This document shows positions 1-8,142 of a stretch of DNA of 56,607 bases, piece after piece (within the stretch, counting starts at the first letter, position 1; the number at the start of each line of letters is the position of its first letter). A program made the translations under genes and the position numbers. The DNA comes from Pseudomonadota bacterium. GTDB lineage: Bacteria; Pseudomonadota; Alphaproteobacteria; Rhodospirillales; Rhodospirillaceae. The notes under the pieces are model-generated. The model worked only from the letters and a program-made list of their open reading frames with translations. It had not been told where the DNA came from and ran no database searches. The DNA lies in assembly GCA_020160875.1 (NCBI GenBank), contig JAIUPE010000005.1:18481-75087 (forward strand), read 5' to 3'.

Positions 1-755
1 ACGATGGATTTGACGCCCTTGAAACCATATTTCCACGGCACGACAAGACGCAGCGGCGCCCCGCTCTGTCCAAGCAGCGGTTGGCCGTACAAACCAACCG
101 CGAGGATCGCAAGCGGGTTCATCGCCTCGTCCATCCGTAGGCCTTCGATATAGGGCCATGGCAGATTTGCGGAGCGTTGGCCGCGCATTTCGGCGGGCCG
201 GACGACGGTCTCGAACCGCACGAACTTCGCGCTGCCCTGCGGCTCGAACCGCTTGATGACCTCGGCCAGCGAGATGCCGACCCAGGGGATGACCATCGAC
301 CAGGCCTCGACGCAGCGCATGCGATAGATGCGCTCTTCGACCGCGTGCGGTTTGATGAAATCGTTGAAGTCGATCGTGCCGGGTTTATTGCACAGGCCAT
401 CGACCTTGACGGTCCAAGGGAGCGGTTTGAACGCAGGGGCGTATTCGGCGGGGTCACCCTTGTCCAAACCGAATTCATAGAAATTGTTGTAGGTGGTGAT
501 GTCCTCGAACGAGGTCGGTTTGTCGTTCTCGCCGAGTTTGGCGTAGCCCTTCTTGAGGTCGGAGAATTTGCCGCCCGCCGCGGGCAGGACCGCGCCCTCT
601 GCTTCACCTGGCGCGCCCGCCACAATCCCACTCAACGCAAAACTGCCGGCGATCAGTCCCGTGGTTTTGATAAGTTCCCGGCGATTGAGATAAGCGCTCT
701 CGGGCGTGATCTCATGAGACGCAACGTCCGAGGCCTTGCGGCGGCGAATGAGCAT
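1..755 (-). CDS. msrP: Methionine sulfoxide reductase catalytic subunit MsrP (5' part only)
   Basis: Periplasmic molybdopterin enzyme that reduces methionine sulfoxide in proteins, normally fed electrons by the membrane heme protein MsrQ. The gene runs off the left edge, so only about the first 250 residues are present. The N-terminus has a twin-arginine pair (R25-R26, in [10 protein letters not shown]) followed by a hydrophobic stretch, fitting Tat export. The [14 protein letters not shown] segment carries the Cys expected to bind the molybdenum, and [10 protein letters not shown] near the edge is the family signature. The start is the ATG at 755. MsrQ, if present, lies outside the window. 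MsrB is encoded 8 kb away, so the strain has at least two methionine-repair enzymes. Identification is from recalled family motifs. Confidence 0.95.
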   Translation of the reverse strand, partial: MLIRRRKASDVASHEITPESAYLNRRELIKTTGLIAGSFALSGIVAGAPGEAEGAVLPAAGGKFSDLKKGYAKLGENDKPTSFEDITTYNNFYEFGLDKGDPAEYAPAFKPLPWTVKVDGLCNKPGTIDFNDFIKPHAVEERIYRMRCVEAWSMVIPWVGISLAEVIKRFEPQGSAKFVRFETVVRPAEMRGQRSANLPWPYIEGLRMDEAMNPLAILAVGLYGQPLLGQSGAPLRLVVPWKYGFKGVKSI

Positions 756-811
756 TGGATTTCCTCGCAGGTACGCTTCAGCAACGACGGATATTATATC
801 GTGCTTGGCCG

Positions 812-848
812 CAAAAAGAAAAAGCGCCGGACCCGTGGGCCCGGCGCT
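812..848 (-). terminator. Intrinsic terminator after the TPR gene
   Basis: An 8-bp stem (AGCGCCGG at 823-830 pairing with 841-848) with a 10-nt loop. Read on the minus strand it is followed by a T-rich tail complementary to 811-822. It sits directly downstream of the last gene of the tonB operon, before msrP. Confidence 0.8.
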
Positions 849-876
849 CTCATTTTCTTGAAGAAAGCCTAGATAT

Positions 877-2133
877 TTAGGCCTTTTTCGGCTGGCTGCT
901 GTAGATCTTCCACAGGTTGGCCACCTTCTCGGACTGGCTGCCGGCAGAGATCGACTTGAACGCCGCGAGGGCTTCCGCACGGCGACCGGCGCTGATGTGC
1001 GCAATGCCGAGACGGAGTTGAGCATCGTCCTTATTGTCGACGCCTTTGGCGATACCGGCGGTGATCAACTCGATCGCCTTATCGTTGTCGCCCATGCTCC
1101 AGTAGGCTTCGCCGAACTTCACGGTGGCGTCACCCTTGGCCTGCTTGCTGGCTTCAGCAACACCCTGCGGAAGGGTCTTGGTGTCGGCTTCGCACTGCTT
1201 GGTGGCCAAGGCGAGGAGACGCGCTTCGCGTTCCTTGTTGGCCGGCTGGCCCATGACGCCAGCCTTCGTGCCCTTTTCGATCACGGCCTTGCCTTCGCAC
1301 GGCAGGCCTTCCTGAAGGGCGATTTCGGCCATCTGCGTGTACTCACGGTCCGTCGTCATGATACCGCTGACGTACTTGATACGCGCGACGTCGAGTTCGA
1401 CGTGCGGATTGCCACGGAGCGAACGCTCGGACATCTGCACGAACTGGGCGAAATACTTCGGATCCGGATACAGCGTGATGAGCTTTTCCATCGTGCTGGC
1501 GACGGCATCGGTATTGCCGAGTTCGTAGTCGGCGCTCATCAGCAGCTCGAGCCACTGCTTATCCGGATTGCGGCGGGCGGATTCGGCGCCCTTAACCGCC
1601 GTACGGATATTTTCCGCAGCTTGCTTGTAGTCCTTTTGGATGTAGTAGCTCTGACCGACGAGGACCTGCATGTCGCCGTCCGCGCCGTTTTCCTTCATGT
1701 AGCGGTTCGCGTACTCAATGGCCTTCGGGTAATTCTTGGCCTGATAGTTGACGCTCGCGAGTTGCTTCACGCGATCTTTCGCCTGTTCCGGGGTCATTTG
1801 CCCGGTGGCCAGGGACGCTTCCCACGCCGCCGTACCCTTCGCGAAATTGCCGCTCTGGAAGTAAGACACCGCCAGGATTTCGTTCACGAGGAACGTTTCG
1901 TAGGCGCTCTTACCGCTGACGGCCGCCGCTTCTTCAGCGCTCGCGACAGCTTCCTTGAACTGCTTCTTCTTCAGGAATTCCTGAGCGGCCTGCAGCGGTT
2001 TGCCAACAGCCGGCTTAACGCTCGGCGCTTTTTCCGCCGCGAAGGCGCCCTGCGGCGCCACGATCGCACCCGCTCCGACAAATCCTGTCGCCAACATGAG
2101 CGACAACGCGATCAAAGAAGCTTTCGATTTCAT
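877..2133 (-). CDS. Secreted TPR-repeat protein of the TonB operon
   Basis: A 418-residue protein with a clear signal peptide ([18 protein letters not shown] to about residue 33, ending ...AFAAE). The rest is helical and reads as repeated TPR-like pairs: [54 protein letters not shown] and [17 protein letters not shown]. It is the last gene after tonB-exbB-exbD-exbD. TPR proteins often accompany alphaproteobacterial TonB systems, and a periplasmic scaffold role is likely, but its partner is unknown. AGAGGA lies about 10 nt before the start ATG. It is followed by a strong terminator. Confidence 0.85.
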   Translation of the reverse strand: MKSKASLIALSLMLATGFVGAGAIVAPQGAFAAEKAPSVKPAVGKPLQAAQEFLKKKQFKEAVASAEEAAAVSGKSAYETFLVNEILAVSYFQSGNFAKGTAAWEASLATGQMTPEQAKDRVKQLASVNYQAKNYPKAIEYANRYMKENGADGDMQVLVGQSYYIQKDYKQAAENIRTAVKGAESARRNPDKQWLELLMSADYELGNTDAVASTMEKLITLYPDPKYFAQFVQMSERSLRGNPHVELDVARIKYVSGIMTTDREYTQMAEIALQEGLPCEGKAVIEKGTKAGVMGQPANKEREARLLALATKQCEADTKTLPQGVAEASKQAKGDATVKFGEAYWSMGDNDKAIELITAGIAKGVDNKDDAQLRLGIAHISAGRRAEALAAFKSISAGSQSEKVANLWKIYSSQPKKA

Positions 2134-2167
2134 GTTTGCAGTGTCCTCTTACAAGCAAAAGAGAAAC

Positions 2168-2270
2168 GCCACTGGTCCTTTTAACCGGTGGCGCCCCTCG
2201 CTACCCCAATGCAAGTCTTGCCAAAATCCTAGGCTTTATTATGGCAAGGGCCAAAAGCCCAAGGCAAGAC
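2168..2270 (-). other. Paired stem-loops between exbD2 and the TPR gene
   Basis: The 147-nt gap holds two inverted repeats. GTCTTGCC at 2215-2222 pairs with GGCAAGAC at 2263-2270, and GCCACTGGT at 2168-2176 pairs with ACCGGTGGC at 2184-2192 (one mismatch). On the minus strand the second is followed by a loose T-rich run. This could be a partial terminator or processing signal that lowers TPR expression relative to exbBD; that role is inferred. Confidence 0.45.
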
Positions 2271-2279
2271 CACCTAGTG

Positions 2280-2708
2280 TTACTGGTTCAAAAACTGCTC
2301 GTTGCCGACGAAGCCGATCTTCTTAACGCCAAGGCGTTGAGCGATCGCGAGAATTTTTGCAACCGTGTCGTATTTAGCCAAACGGTGCGGGCGAAGATGA
2401 ACTTCCGGCTGCGGTTGACCCGCGGCCACCGACGCCAGGTAACGAGTCACCTGGGCCAGGTTCTGTGTAACGTTACCATCCCAAATGATGGTGCCGTCGA
2501 AGTCGACTTCAACCGTGTGCACCACCGGCGGCGCCGGCGGATTGGTATTCTGGTTCGGCCGCGGCATGTCCAGCTTCACGGCGTGCGTTTGCACCGGCAA
2601 GCTCATGATGAACATGATCAGCAGCACAAGCATCACGTCGATCAGCGGAGTGGTGTTCATTTCCACCATCACGCCGCCTTCGTCTGCTGCACCTACGCTC
2701 ATTCCCAT
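2280..2708 (-). CDS. exbD: ExbD/TolR-type biopolymer transport protein (second copy)
   Basis: A 142-residue inner-membrane protein with one N-terminal membrane helix (about 20-40) and a periplasmic domain. The TTPLIDVMLVLL motif holds the conserved membrane Asp (D24) that senses the proton gradient in ExbD/TolR proteins. With ExbB it forms the motor that energises TonB. AAGGAG sits 8 nt before the ATG. It is a second, diverged ExbD: the membrane segment is FIMSLPVQTHAVKLDMP, against FLITVPVVTKTIELKLP in the first copy. Tandem exbD genes after tonB-exbB are known in Xanthomonas and alphaproteobacteria, where one copy can be dispensable for ordinary iron uptake. Confidence 0.95.
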   Translation of the reverse strand: MGMSVGAADEGGVMVEMNTTPLIDVMLVLLIMFIMSLPVQTHAVKLDMPRPNQNTNPPAPPVVHTVEVDFDGTIIWDGNVTQNLAQVTRYLASVAAGQPQPEVHLRPHRLAKYDTVAKILAIAQRLGVKKIGFVGNEQFLNQ

Positions 2709-2739
2709 AACGAAAACTCCTTAGGAAGTCTCGGAGCGG

Positions 2740-3171
2740 CTAGTTGCCGCCCCGAAGCTCCGGATCAGTAATGAAGCCAACCTTCATGATGCCGCCGCGC
2801 TGTGCGGTGGCGACCACACGCCCGATGAACTCGTATCGAGCTTGTTGGTCGCCACGGATGTGCACTTCCGGCTGTGGCACTTGAACGGCCGCGGCCTTCA
2901 TGCGCTCCAGCAGGGTCTCGGGGCTCACCATGAGGTCGTTCCAGTAGATTTTACCATCCTTATCGACGGCGATGATGATGTTCTCGGGCTTCGTCTGCGT
3001 CGCTTCGTTAGAAATGACGGGCAGCTTAAGCTCGATCGTCTTCGTCACGACCGGGACGGTAATCAGGAAGATGATGAGCAGCACCAACATGACGTCCACG
3101 AGCGGGGTCGTGTTAATCGTCGAGTTGACCTGTTCTTCCCCACCACTGGAGGGTCCGACACTCATACCCAT
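2740..3171 (-). CDS. exbD: ExbD/TolR-type biopolymer transport protein (first copy)
   Basis: A 143-residue ExbD with one membrane helix and the conserved Asp at D26 in TTPLVDVMLVLLIIFL. The C-terminal periplasmic domain ends with the IMKVGFITDPE strand typical of the family. TAGGAG lies 8 nt before the ATG. It is 31 nt after exbB and 31 nt before the second exbD, so all are probably one transcript. It forms the proton-driven motor with ExbB and transmits energy to TonB. Confidence 0.95.
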   Translation of the reverse strand: MGMSVGPSSGGEEQVNSTINTTPLVDVMLVLLIIFLITVPVVTKTIELKLPVISNEATQTKPENIIIAVDKDGKIYWNDLMVSPETLLERMKAAAVQVPQPEVHIRGDQQARYEFIGRVVATAQRGGIMKVGFITDPELRGGN

Positions 3172-3202
3172 ATCGATAACTCCTACTAGAACGCGTTAGC
3201 GC

Positions 3203-4111
3203 TTAGGCGCGGCGCGTCTGGGCACGACCGCTCAGCAGCACAGCATGGACGTCCGAAGCGAAGTTACGGACGCGAGCCGCGACGATTTTGTTGCGCGCGA
3301 CGAGCAGGTTGTAGAACAGCACCGCCGGCACCGCGACCGCCAGACCGATGGCGGTCATGATGAGCGCTTCACCGAGAGGACCCGCGACGCGGTCGATCGA
3401 CACCTGACCGGCGACGCCGATCGAGATGAGGGCGTTCAGGATCCCCCACACCGTGCCGAACAGACCGACGAACGGAGAGACCGAGCCGACCGAGGCGAGG
3501 AACGACAGGCCAGAACCGAGACGGCCGTTGATGGCGTCCTGCGAACGCTGCAGCGACATGGTGACCCACTCGTTCAGGTCGACCTGGTCGGTCAGCTTGC
3601 CTTCGTGGTGTTCGGAAGCGCGCAGGCCGTCTTCAACGACGGTGCGGAACACGCTGTTGGCGTCCAGCTTAGCAACGCCTTCCTTGAGGCTGCCAGCGGT
3701 CCAGAAGTTCTTCTGAGCGGCATCAGCCTGACGGAGGACCGAGGCGGTGTCGAACAGACGCAGGATGGTGATGTACCAGGTGCCCATCGACATGAACACG
3801 AGGATGAAGAGCACGGTCTTGGCGACGAAATCGCCGTGTTCCCACATCGCGGCGAAGCCGTACGGGTTTTCCACTTCGACCTGGTCGGCGGTGGTGGTGG
3901 CGCCGTCAGCCGGGGCAGCGGCAACGTCAGCCGGAGCGGCAGCGGCGTCAGCCGGAGCAGCGGCCGGATCGGTCATCGCAGGAGCAGCGGCCGCATCGGC
4001 CGGAGCAGCGGCGTCCTGGGCATAGGCGATGCCGCCCGACAGGACGACCGCCAGAGCCACGGCGGACATCAAGCCCGCGAGTTTCGAAACAAAGGTGTTA
4101 CGGGTATTCAT
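3203..4111 (-). CDS. exbB: ExbB/TolQ/MotA-family proton channel with Ala-Pro-rich N-terminal extension
   Basis: A 302-residue inner-membrane motor subunit. Residues 1-31 form a cleavable-looking signal peptide (ending AYAQ). Residues 32-72 are a low-complexity run of PADAAAAPA-type repeats. The ExbB core follows, with a helix at about 96-115 and the paired helices of the MotA/TolQ domain at about 200-280 (ASVGSVSPFVGLFGTVWGI and ALIMTAIGLAVAVPAVLFY). The Ala/Pro-rich extension should lie in the periplasm and recalls extended ExbB proteins of alphaproteobacteria. AGGA precedes the ATG by 8 nt. It is the second gene of the tonB operon. Confidence 0.95.
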   Translation of the reverse strand: MNTRNTFVSKLAGLMSAVALAVVLSGGIAYAQDAAAPADAAAAPAMTDPAAAPADAAAAPADVAAAPADGATTTADQVEVENPYGFAAMWEHGDFVAKTVLFILVFMSMGTWYITILRLFDTASVLRQADAAQKNFWTAGSLKEGVAKLDANSVFRTVVEDGLRASEHHEGKLTDQVDLNEWVTMSLQRSQDAINGRLGSGLSFLASVGSVSPFVGLFGTVWGILNALISIGVAGQVSIDRVAGPLGEALIMTAIGLAVAVPAVLFYNLLVARNKIVAARVRNFASDVHAVLLSGRAQTRRA

Positions 4112-4174
4112 GTTGTGATCCTCACTAAACGCAAACTTTTGATTGGTCCAAGTTACTGCAGCGGCTAGGACGTC

Positions 4175-4807
4175 CTAGCCCTTCAGCGAAAACGTCACTT
4201 TAATTCTCATCTGCATCGCTTCCGGCTTGCCGTTGCGCGTTCCAGGCAAGAAACGCCAGGAACGAACGGCTTCCTTCGAAGCGGCTTCATCAAGCCGTTC
4301 GAAACCGCTGCTCTGGTCGATCTTGGCTTCGGTGACGCGGCCTTCTTCGCTCACGCTGAGCAGAAGGACGACCGTGCCTTCTTCGCCAAGTCGCTTGGAC
4401 ATGGCCGGATAGATTTCCTCGGCGCCGGCATTCGGGCGGCGCGGATTGGTGCGCGGCGGAATCAGAACGTCCGCGGGCGGCGGCGGCGGCGGAGGTGCAA
4501 CTTTCTTGGTGACCTGGATGGCGGAGGTCGGCGCAGCTTCCTGCGTGATGACCACATCCGGCATATCCATGACGACCGGCGGCGGCGCATCGAACTTGGG
4601 CGGCGGCGGCGGCGGTGCTTCGGGGATTTGCTGCGCTTCTTCGATCACGCGCGTTTCGATCGGTTCAAGAAGAGCATCGACCATGGTCTTCGCAAGACCA
4701 GTGGTGAGAGCCCAGAGCATCAGCGCGTGGACCGCGATGACGACGATGAAACCGATCGTGCGTTTGTTAGACGCCGGCTTTTCAGTACGATGAACAGGAA
4801 GTTCCAT
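4175..4807 (-). CDS. tonB: TonB energy-transducing protein
   Basis: A 210-residue protein with an N-terminal membrane anchor (about 21-40) and a proline-rich spacer with runs of APPPPPP around 62-115 that spans the periplasm. Its C-terminal TonB domain (about 130-210) contains GTVVLLLSVSEEGRV, AVRSWRFLPG and a final RIKVTFSL strand. It passes the energy from ExbB-ExbD to outer-membrane receptors such as the one at 27469-29916. It is the first gene of the operon and has only a weak GAG before its ATG. The long upstream gap probably holds its promoter. Confidence 0.95.
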   Translation of the reverse strand: MELPVHRTEKPASNKRTIGFIVVIAVHALMLWALTTGLAKTMVDALLEPIETRVIEEAQQIPEAPPPPPPKFDAPPPVVMDMPDVVITQEAAPTSAIQVTKKVAPPPPPPPADVLIPPRTNPRRPNAGAEEIYPAMSKRLGEEGTVVLLLSVSEEGRVTEAKIDQSSGFERLDEAASKEAVRSWRFLPGTRNGKPEAMQMRIKVTFSLKG

Positions 4808-5174
4808 GCGCTCACTCGAAATGGGTTAGCGGAATTCAGAAAATCTCGATGGGCGAAAAGCGTCGCGGTTTAACAGGGCATTGCCCACTTTGGCAAGTGC
4901 CCCACAGCCACGCAGGCTGGCCCTTTCGGCCACCCTGTAACCCCCCTCATCCATCCCCTTGGTTTATATCCCACGGGAAGCCCGTAACCAACGGCATGTG
5001 AAATGTTGTGTCAAGTCACTTATGCCGTGCGTCAGAAAAAGATCGCATCGATGAATAGTTTGCTTCGAGAATTATTCATGCAGCCCTCCGCGCGTATCCT
5101 GACGATGACTTGTTTTATCTAGCAAAACTCGATGTATCGATGCACGCGCGCAGCTCGCTGCACTGCGAACCGAT

Positions 5175-5223
5175 ATATCGCGCCGTTTTTATCGGCGCGA
5201 TATCAGACGCGTTAAAGCGCGTC
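5175..5223. other. Tandem stem-loops
   Basis: An 11-bp perfect stem (ATATCGCGCCG at 5175-5185 with 5193-5203, loop TTTTTAT) is followed 2 nt later by a 6-bp stem (GACGCG 5206-5211 with CGCGTC 5218-5223) and a short AT-rich run. This looks like a terminator or a small RNA 3' end on the plus strand, but no gene upstream on that strand explains it. Confidence 0.5.
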
Positions 5224-5320
5224 ATATTTTAGAAATCTAATAAGGAATTTTATCGCGTTAGGGCGAATCGCGGCGATGTACGCATCTGCGAATGACCAGC
5301 GCGGAACGTGAAAGGCTATC

Positions 5321-5367
5321 TTACATACTGTATGTAACAATGCGGCCAGACACTTACGCCGTATGTA
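5321..5367. promoter_or_regulatory. Candidate operator: 17-bp palindrome plus half-site repeat
   Basis: TTACATACTGTATGTAA at 5321-5337 is a perfect palindrome with 8-bp arms around one central T. A second GTATGTA half-site sits at 5361-5367, 31 nt (about three helical turns) further on, within CACTTACGCCGTATGT. A 13/16 match to that 16-mer also occurs at 5017-5032. The arrangement resembles a cooperative dimer-binding site upstream of the gene at 5487. The regulator is unknown. Confidence 0.5.
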
Positions 5368-5486
5368 GTAAGAGGTCCCAACCACGTATTGCGCCGCACC
5401 CAAAACATTATACCGCGGTGTGGCCGTGAACGCGATGCGGCCGTGATAAAGTGTTGGCGGGTGGATTGAGCGAGGAGGCGTTATCC

Positions 5487-6620
5487 GTGCTGTCTCAGCC
5501 GACTGACCGGCGCGCGGAAGAAGAGCGACGGGCCCTGCATGGTCTCAAGGCCCAACGGAAGCGGTTCACGCTTGCGGCCGCGTTCTTCTCCATCTGCCTC
5601 ATGTACACGTTCCATCAGACCCCATACGCGCCGGCGATGCCTGTCTTCGGGGTCGCGATCGCAGAAGCCATCGGCTTTTTTCTGCTGCGCGCGCGAGATG
5701 CACGCTTTCCGTGCGTGATCGTCCCGATCTGCGCCGCCCTGATTTTCAGCTCCAGCATCATCATCGCGGCGCGACTTGATTCGACATTCGGCGCGCTCCA
5801 CTTCGCGTTCATGTTCCTGGTTGGCGGCGGCCTCATGTTGTTGATCGCGCCGGGACGGCGCGGCGTCATCCTGTCGCTGATCGTGATGGGCGTCATCGGG
5901 ATCGCCGGCGCGATTTCTCTCGGCGCCGCGGCAGGCGCATTTGACGTGATCCACACCGCGGGCTCCCTGCTCATCGGTCTTCTCGTGCCATATCTCGTCG
6001 CCGGTAGGATTGAGGACGCACACCGCGAGTCCTCGGCGCTGCAAACCGAGCTGGCGCGGCGCGCCACGTCCGATGAGATCACCGGCGTCTCCAACCGCGC
6101 GCATATCAACTTGCTTGCTCAAAATGAATTCGCACGCGCGCGCCGTTACGGCGAACCTTATTCCTGCTTCACGATCGAGATCGAAAAGTACGAGCACCTG
6201 CTTGCGTCGCACGGACGCGCGGCGGCAACGGCCGTCGTTCAGGTCCTTACCGGCTACTGCGTCGTGGTGATGCGCCACTGCGACAGTTTCGGACGGTTAA
6301 CGCCAAGCCGCTTCCTCGGCCTACTCCCCGAAACGCCGGCGTTGGGCGCGCGCACCTTGGCTAACCGCATGTGCCGCGATCTTGCGGCACTGGACGTTGC
6401 GTTCGGCGGCGAAAAGCTGCACTTCACCGTCGCGATCGGCTGCGCGGAGATGCACGCGGTGGACCAGTGGGCCGGCGACATGTTGCGCCGCGCGGACCAG
6501 GGATTGGCCGACGCCCTTGAACGCGGCGGCAATTGCGCCGTTTTTGCAACCGTCCCTATCCACCAACCCGCGAATGAAGGCTCGAACAATGGTGACCCAC
6601 CGGGGGGCGTGTCGCCGTGA
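5487..6620 (+). CDS. Membrane protein with degenerate GGDEF-like domain
   Basis: About 377 residues. The start is set at GTG 5487 because AGGAGG lies 8 nt upstream (5473-5478); an in-frame GTG at 5451 has no such site. The protein has a charged N-terminus, about six hydrophobic segments (residues ~30-185), a short coiled segment, then a GGDEF-fold domain beginning RRATSDEITGVSNRAHINLLAQNE. Where active cyclases have GG(D/E)EF, this one reads RLTPSRFLGLL, so diguanylate cyclase activity is unlikely. It may be a nucleotide or signal receptor, or act through its membrane part. The stop overlaps the next start by GTGA, so translation is coupled to tam. Family placement comes from overall pattern. 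Confidence 0.75.
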   Translation: MLSQPTDRRAEEERRALHGLKAQRKRFTLAAAFFSICLMYTFHQTPYAPAMPVFGVAIAEAIGFFLLRARDARFPCVIVPICAALIFSSSIIIAARLDSTFGALHFAFMFLVGGGLMLLIAPGRRGVILSLIVMGVIGIAGAISLGAAAGAFDVIHTAGSLLIGLLVPYLVAGRIEDAHRESSALQTELARRATSDEITGVSNRAHINLLAQNEFARARRYGEPYSCFTIEIEKYEHLLASHGRAAATAVVQVLTGYCVVVMRHCDSFGRLTPSRFLGLLPETPALGARTLANRMCRDLAALDVAFGGEKLHFTVAIGCAEMHAVDQWAGDMLRRADQGLADALERGGNCAVFATVPIHQPANEGSNNGDPPGGVSP

Positions 6621-7405
6621 GCGACGTCATGACGTGGACACCGGACGTCTATCTCAACTTCGCGGCCTATCGCGTGCGGCCGGTCGCGGATCTGTTGCCG
6701 CGCATCACGCCGCCGGATCAAGGCGTTCTCTACGATCTTGGCTGCGGTCCCGGCAACGTCACAGTGAAGTTAAAGGCGCGTTGGCCGGCACGAACCGTGA
6801 TCGGCGTGGACTCCTCACCCGAGATGATCGAGACCGCGCACCGCAAACACAGCGAAGAAGGCGTGACCTTCGAGCTTGGGAATATCGCCGCGTGGAACGC
6901 TTCGCAGCCTGCGGCGCTGATCTTCACGAACGCGGCCCTCCATTGGGTCCCAAGTCATGAAACGCTCCTTCCGCGTCTCGCGCGCAACCTGATGCCCGGC
7001 GGCGTTCTCGCGGTGCAGATGCCGCTCGGCCAACGCGCGCCTTACCACACCTGCATCGATGATATCGCCGCGTCGCCCCGGTGGCGCGACACACTGGCCA
7101 AGGCGCATCCCCAGACCACGCCGTTGTCCGCGGGCGAATACGACGAACTGCTCGCCCCGCTTATGGACGACATCGACATTTGGGAAACCGATTATCGCCA
7201 TGTCCTCACCGGCGAGGACCCCGTCGCCGCGTGGGCGTCGGGTACAACGCTTGTGCCGTACACGAGCCTGCTCGAAAAAACAGAGGCCGCGGCTTTCACC
7301 GCGGCCTATGCAACAGCCGTGAGAGAGGCGTATCCGCCTCAGTCGGATGGACGCACTATTTTCACGATGCGCCGGATATTCATCGTCGCGCGGCGGCGCG
7401 CTTAA
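6617..7405 (+). CDS. tam: Trans-aconitate 2-methyltransferase
   Basis: A 262-residue SAM-dependent methyltransferase that methylates trans-aconitate, a side product that inhibits the TCA cycle. The SAM-binding motif is VLYDLGCGPGN (about 37-47), followed by VIGVDSSPEMIE with the acidic ribose-binding residue. IFTNAALHWVPSH and LLPRLARNLMPGGVLAVQMP are characteristic of the Tam subgroup. It starts at a GTG inside the stop region of the preceding membrane protein (GTGA overlap). The last 18 bases lie within a short tandem GC-rich repeat that continues past the stop. Confidence 0.9.
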   Translation: MSDVMTWTPDVYLNFAAYRVRPVADLLPRITPPDQGVLYDLGCGPGNVTVKLKARWPARTVIGVDSSPEMIETAHRKHSEEGVTFELGNIAAWNASQPAALIFTNAALHWVPSHETLLPRLARNLMPGGVLAVQMPLGQRAPYHTCIDDIAASPRWRDTLAKAHPQTTPLSAGEYDELLAPLMDDIDIWETDYRHVLTGEDPVAAWASGTTLVPYTSLLEKTEAAAFTAAYATAVREAYPPQSDGRTIFTMRRIFIVARRRA

Positions 7406-7452
7406 GCAAGGCGCGGCGGCGCGCGTAAGACAGGGCGCGGCGGCGCGCCTGG
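7388..7452. repeat. 23-bp GC-rich tandem repeat, nearly three copies
   Basis: Units begin at 7388, 7411 and about 7435. Each has the core GCGCGGCGGCGCGC followed by a variable tail (TTAAGCAAG, GTAAGACAG, CTGG). The first unit encodes the RRRA-type end of Tam and includes its stop codon. The array ends next to the stop of the convergent small gene at 7459. Confidence 0.8.
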
Positions 7453-7458
7453 CCCTTC

Positions 7459-7659
7459 CTAGAACGTATCGACTTCGCGCAAGCGAATAACGGCGTCGAG
7501 CGCTTCGCCGAACGAAAGGTCGGGACGAACCGACATCACCGCGGCGGCGGCGGCGCGGCTCTGTCCCATGTAGTCGCGGCCGGAAGCCCGCGCGCTGGTG
7601 ACGGTTCTCACAACAATCCCGCGCAAGTCGCGCGCGTTGAAACGGTTGGCGCGGCCCAT
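7459..7659 (-). CDS. Small hypothetical protein, possible upstream frameshift
   Basis: I do not recognise the family. The shortest credible version is 66 residues from the ATG at 7659, with GGTGGAG 6 nt before it. Its sequence is Arg/Ala-rich, with SARASGRDYMGQSRAAAAAV and a C-terminal helix ending AVIRLREVDTF. The frame stays coding-like upstream to about 7740 but has no ATG there. A better ribosome site (AAAGGAG, 6 nt before an ATG at 7732-7730) lies in the next frame and encodes MAIGLDRE before turning into non-coding-like sequence. A single-base frameshift between 7690 and 7730 would join the two. Codon use in the called part fits a real gene. Confidence 0.55.
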   Translation of the reverse strand: MGRANRFNARDLRGIVVRTVTSARASGRDYMGQSRAAAAAVMSVRPDLSFGEALDAVIRLREVDTF

Positions 7660-7834
7660 ACGCGGCTCCACCGGCGGAACCGGCACAGCGGTGAACGAGC
7701 GACCAAAGCTCTCGGTCGAGACCGATTGCCATCGCTGGCTCCTTTAGAAACAGATGAGGTCCTAAAGAATGAAACGGCGGAAGGCCCCGCAAGTTCCCCG
7801 TGAACAAAGAAGTTTTACGGCGACGCCTCAGGAT

Positions 7835-8095
7835 CTATCGGTTCGGGAGGGGCTCCAGCGGCGCGCCATCCTTGCCGCGCGGCGCGACGTTTTTGGCGCG
7901 CTCGGCGCAAGCCGCCACGGTGGCCCGTTTTTCGGCCATGGTCATGGTGCGCCAGGCGCCGATCTCCTTGATCGTCCGGAGGCAGCCGATACAAAGCCCG
8001 CTCGCCCGGTCCATAGTGCAGACACTCACACATGGCGAGACCACCACGTCTTCATCCGTGGGATCGTCTTCGGCGGGTGGCGGAGGAAGTGTCAT
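7835..8095 (-). CDS. DUF1289 small Cys-rich protein
   Basis: An 86-residue protein with four cysteines in the DUF1289 arrangement: SPCVSVCTMDRASGLCIGCLRT (C22, C26, C35, C38), followed by IKEIGAWRTMTMAEKRATV. The spacing suggests a metal or Fe-S site. No reaction is established for the family. The N-terminus is acidic and proline-rich. It is divergent from queF with only 47 nt between the starts, so the promoters overlap. Confidence 0.85.
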   Translation of the reverse strand: MTLPPPPAEDDPTDEDVVVSPCVSVCTMDRASGLCIGCLRTIKEIGAWRTMTMAEKRATVAACAERAKNVAPRGKDGAPLEPLPNR

Positions 8096-8142
8096 ACGGC
8101 GCGCGCGTGCTATGGTGCGGAATATTTTGAAGGAAGCTCGCT

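Larger units (their letters stand above)
4808..5486. other. Long intergenic region with several palindromes
   Basis: About 680 nt without a convincing gene, noticeably richer in AT than its neighbours between 5000 and 5400. It separates tonB (minus) from the degenerate GGDEF gene (plus), so it should hold both promoters. It contains two adjacent stem-loops (5175-5203 and 5206-5223), a perfect 17-bp palindrome (5321-5337) and a related half-site copy (5351-5367). A small stem (TTGCC 4881-4885 with GGCAA 4892-4896) lies just upstream of tonB. A 63-codon frame on the minus strand here looks random and was not called. Confidence 0.6.

Noticed and set aside
997-2184. A long plus-strand frame opposite the TPR gene
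   Set aside because: It is the mirror of a well-supported gene with signal peptide and repeats; its own protein is His/Arg-rich and matches nothing.
5212-5403. A 63-codon frame on the minus strand in the tonB upstream gap
   Set aside because: Composition is unlike the other genes, no ribosome site is visible, and it covers the palindromes; probably chance.
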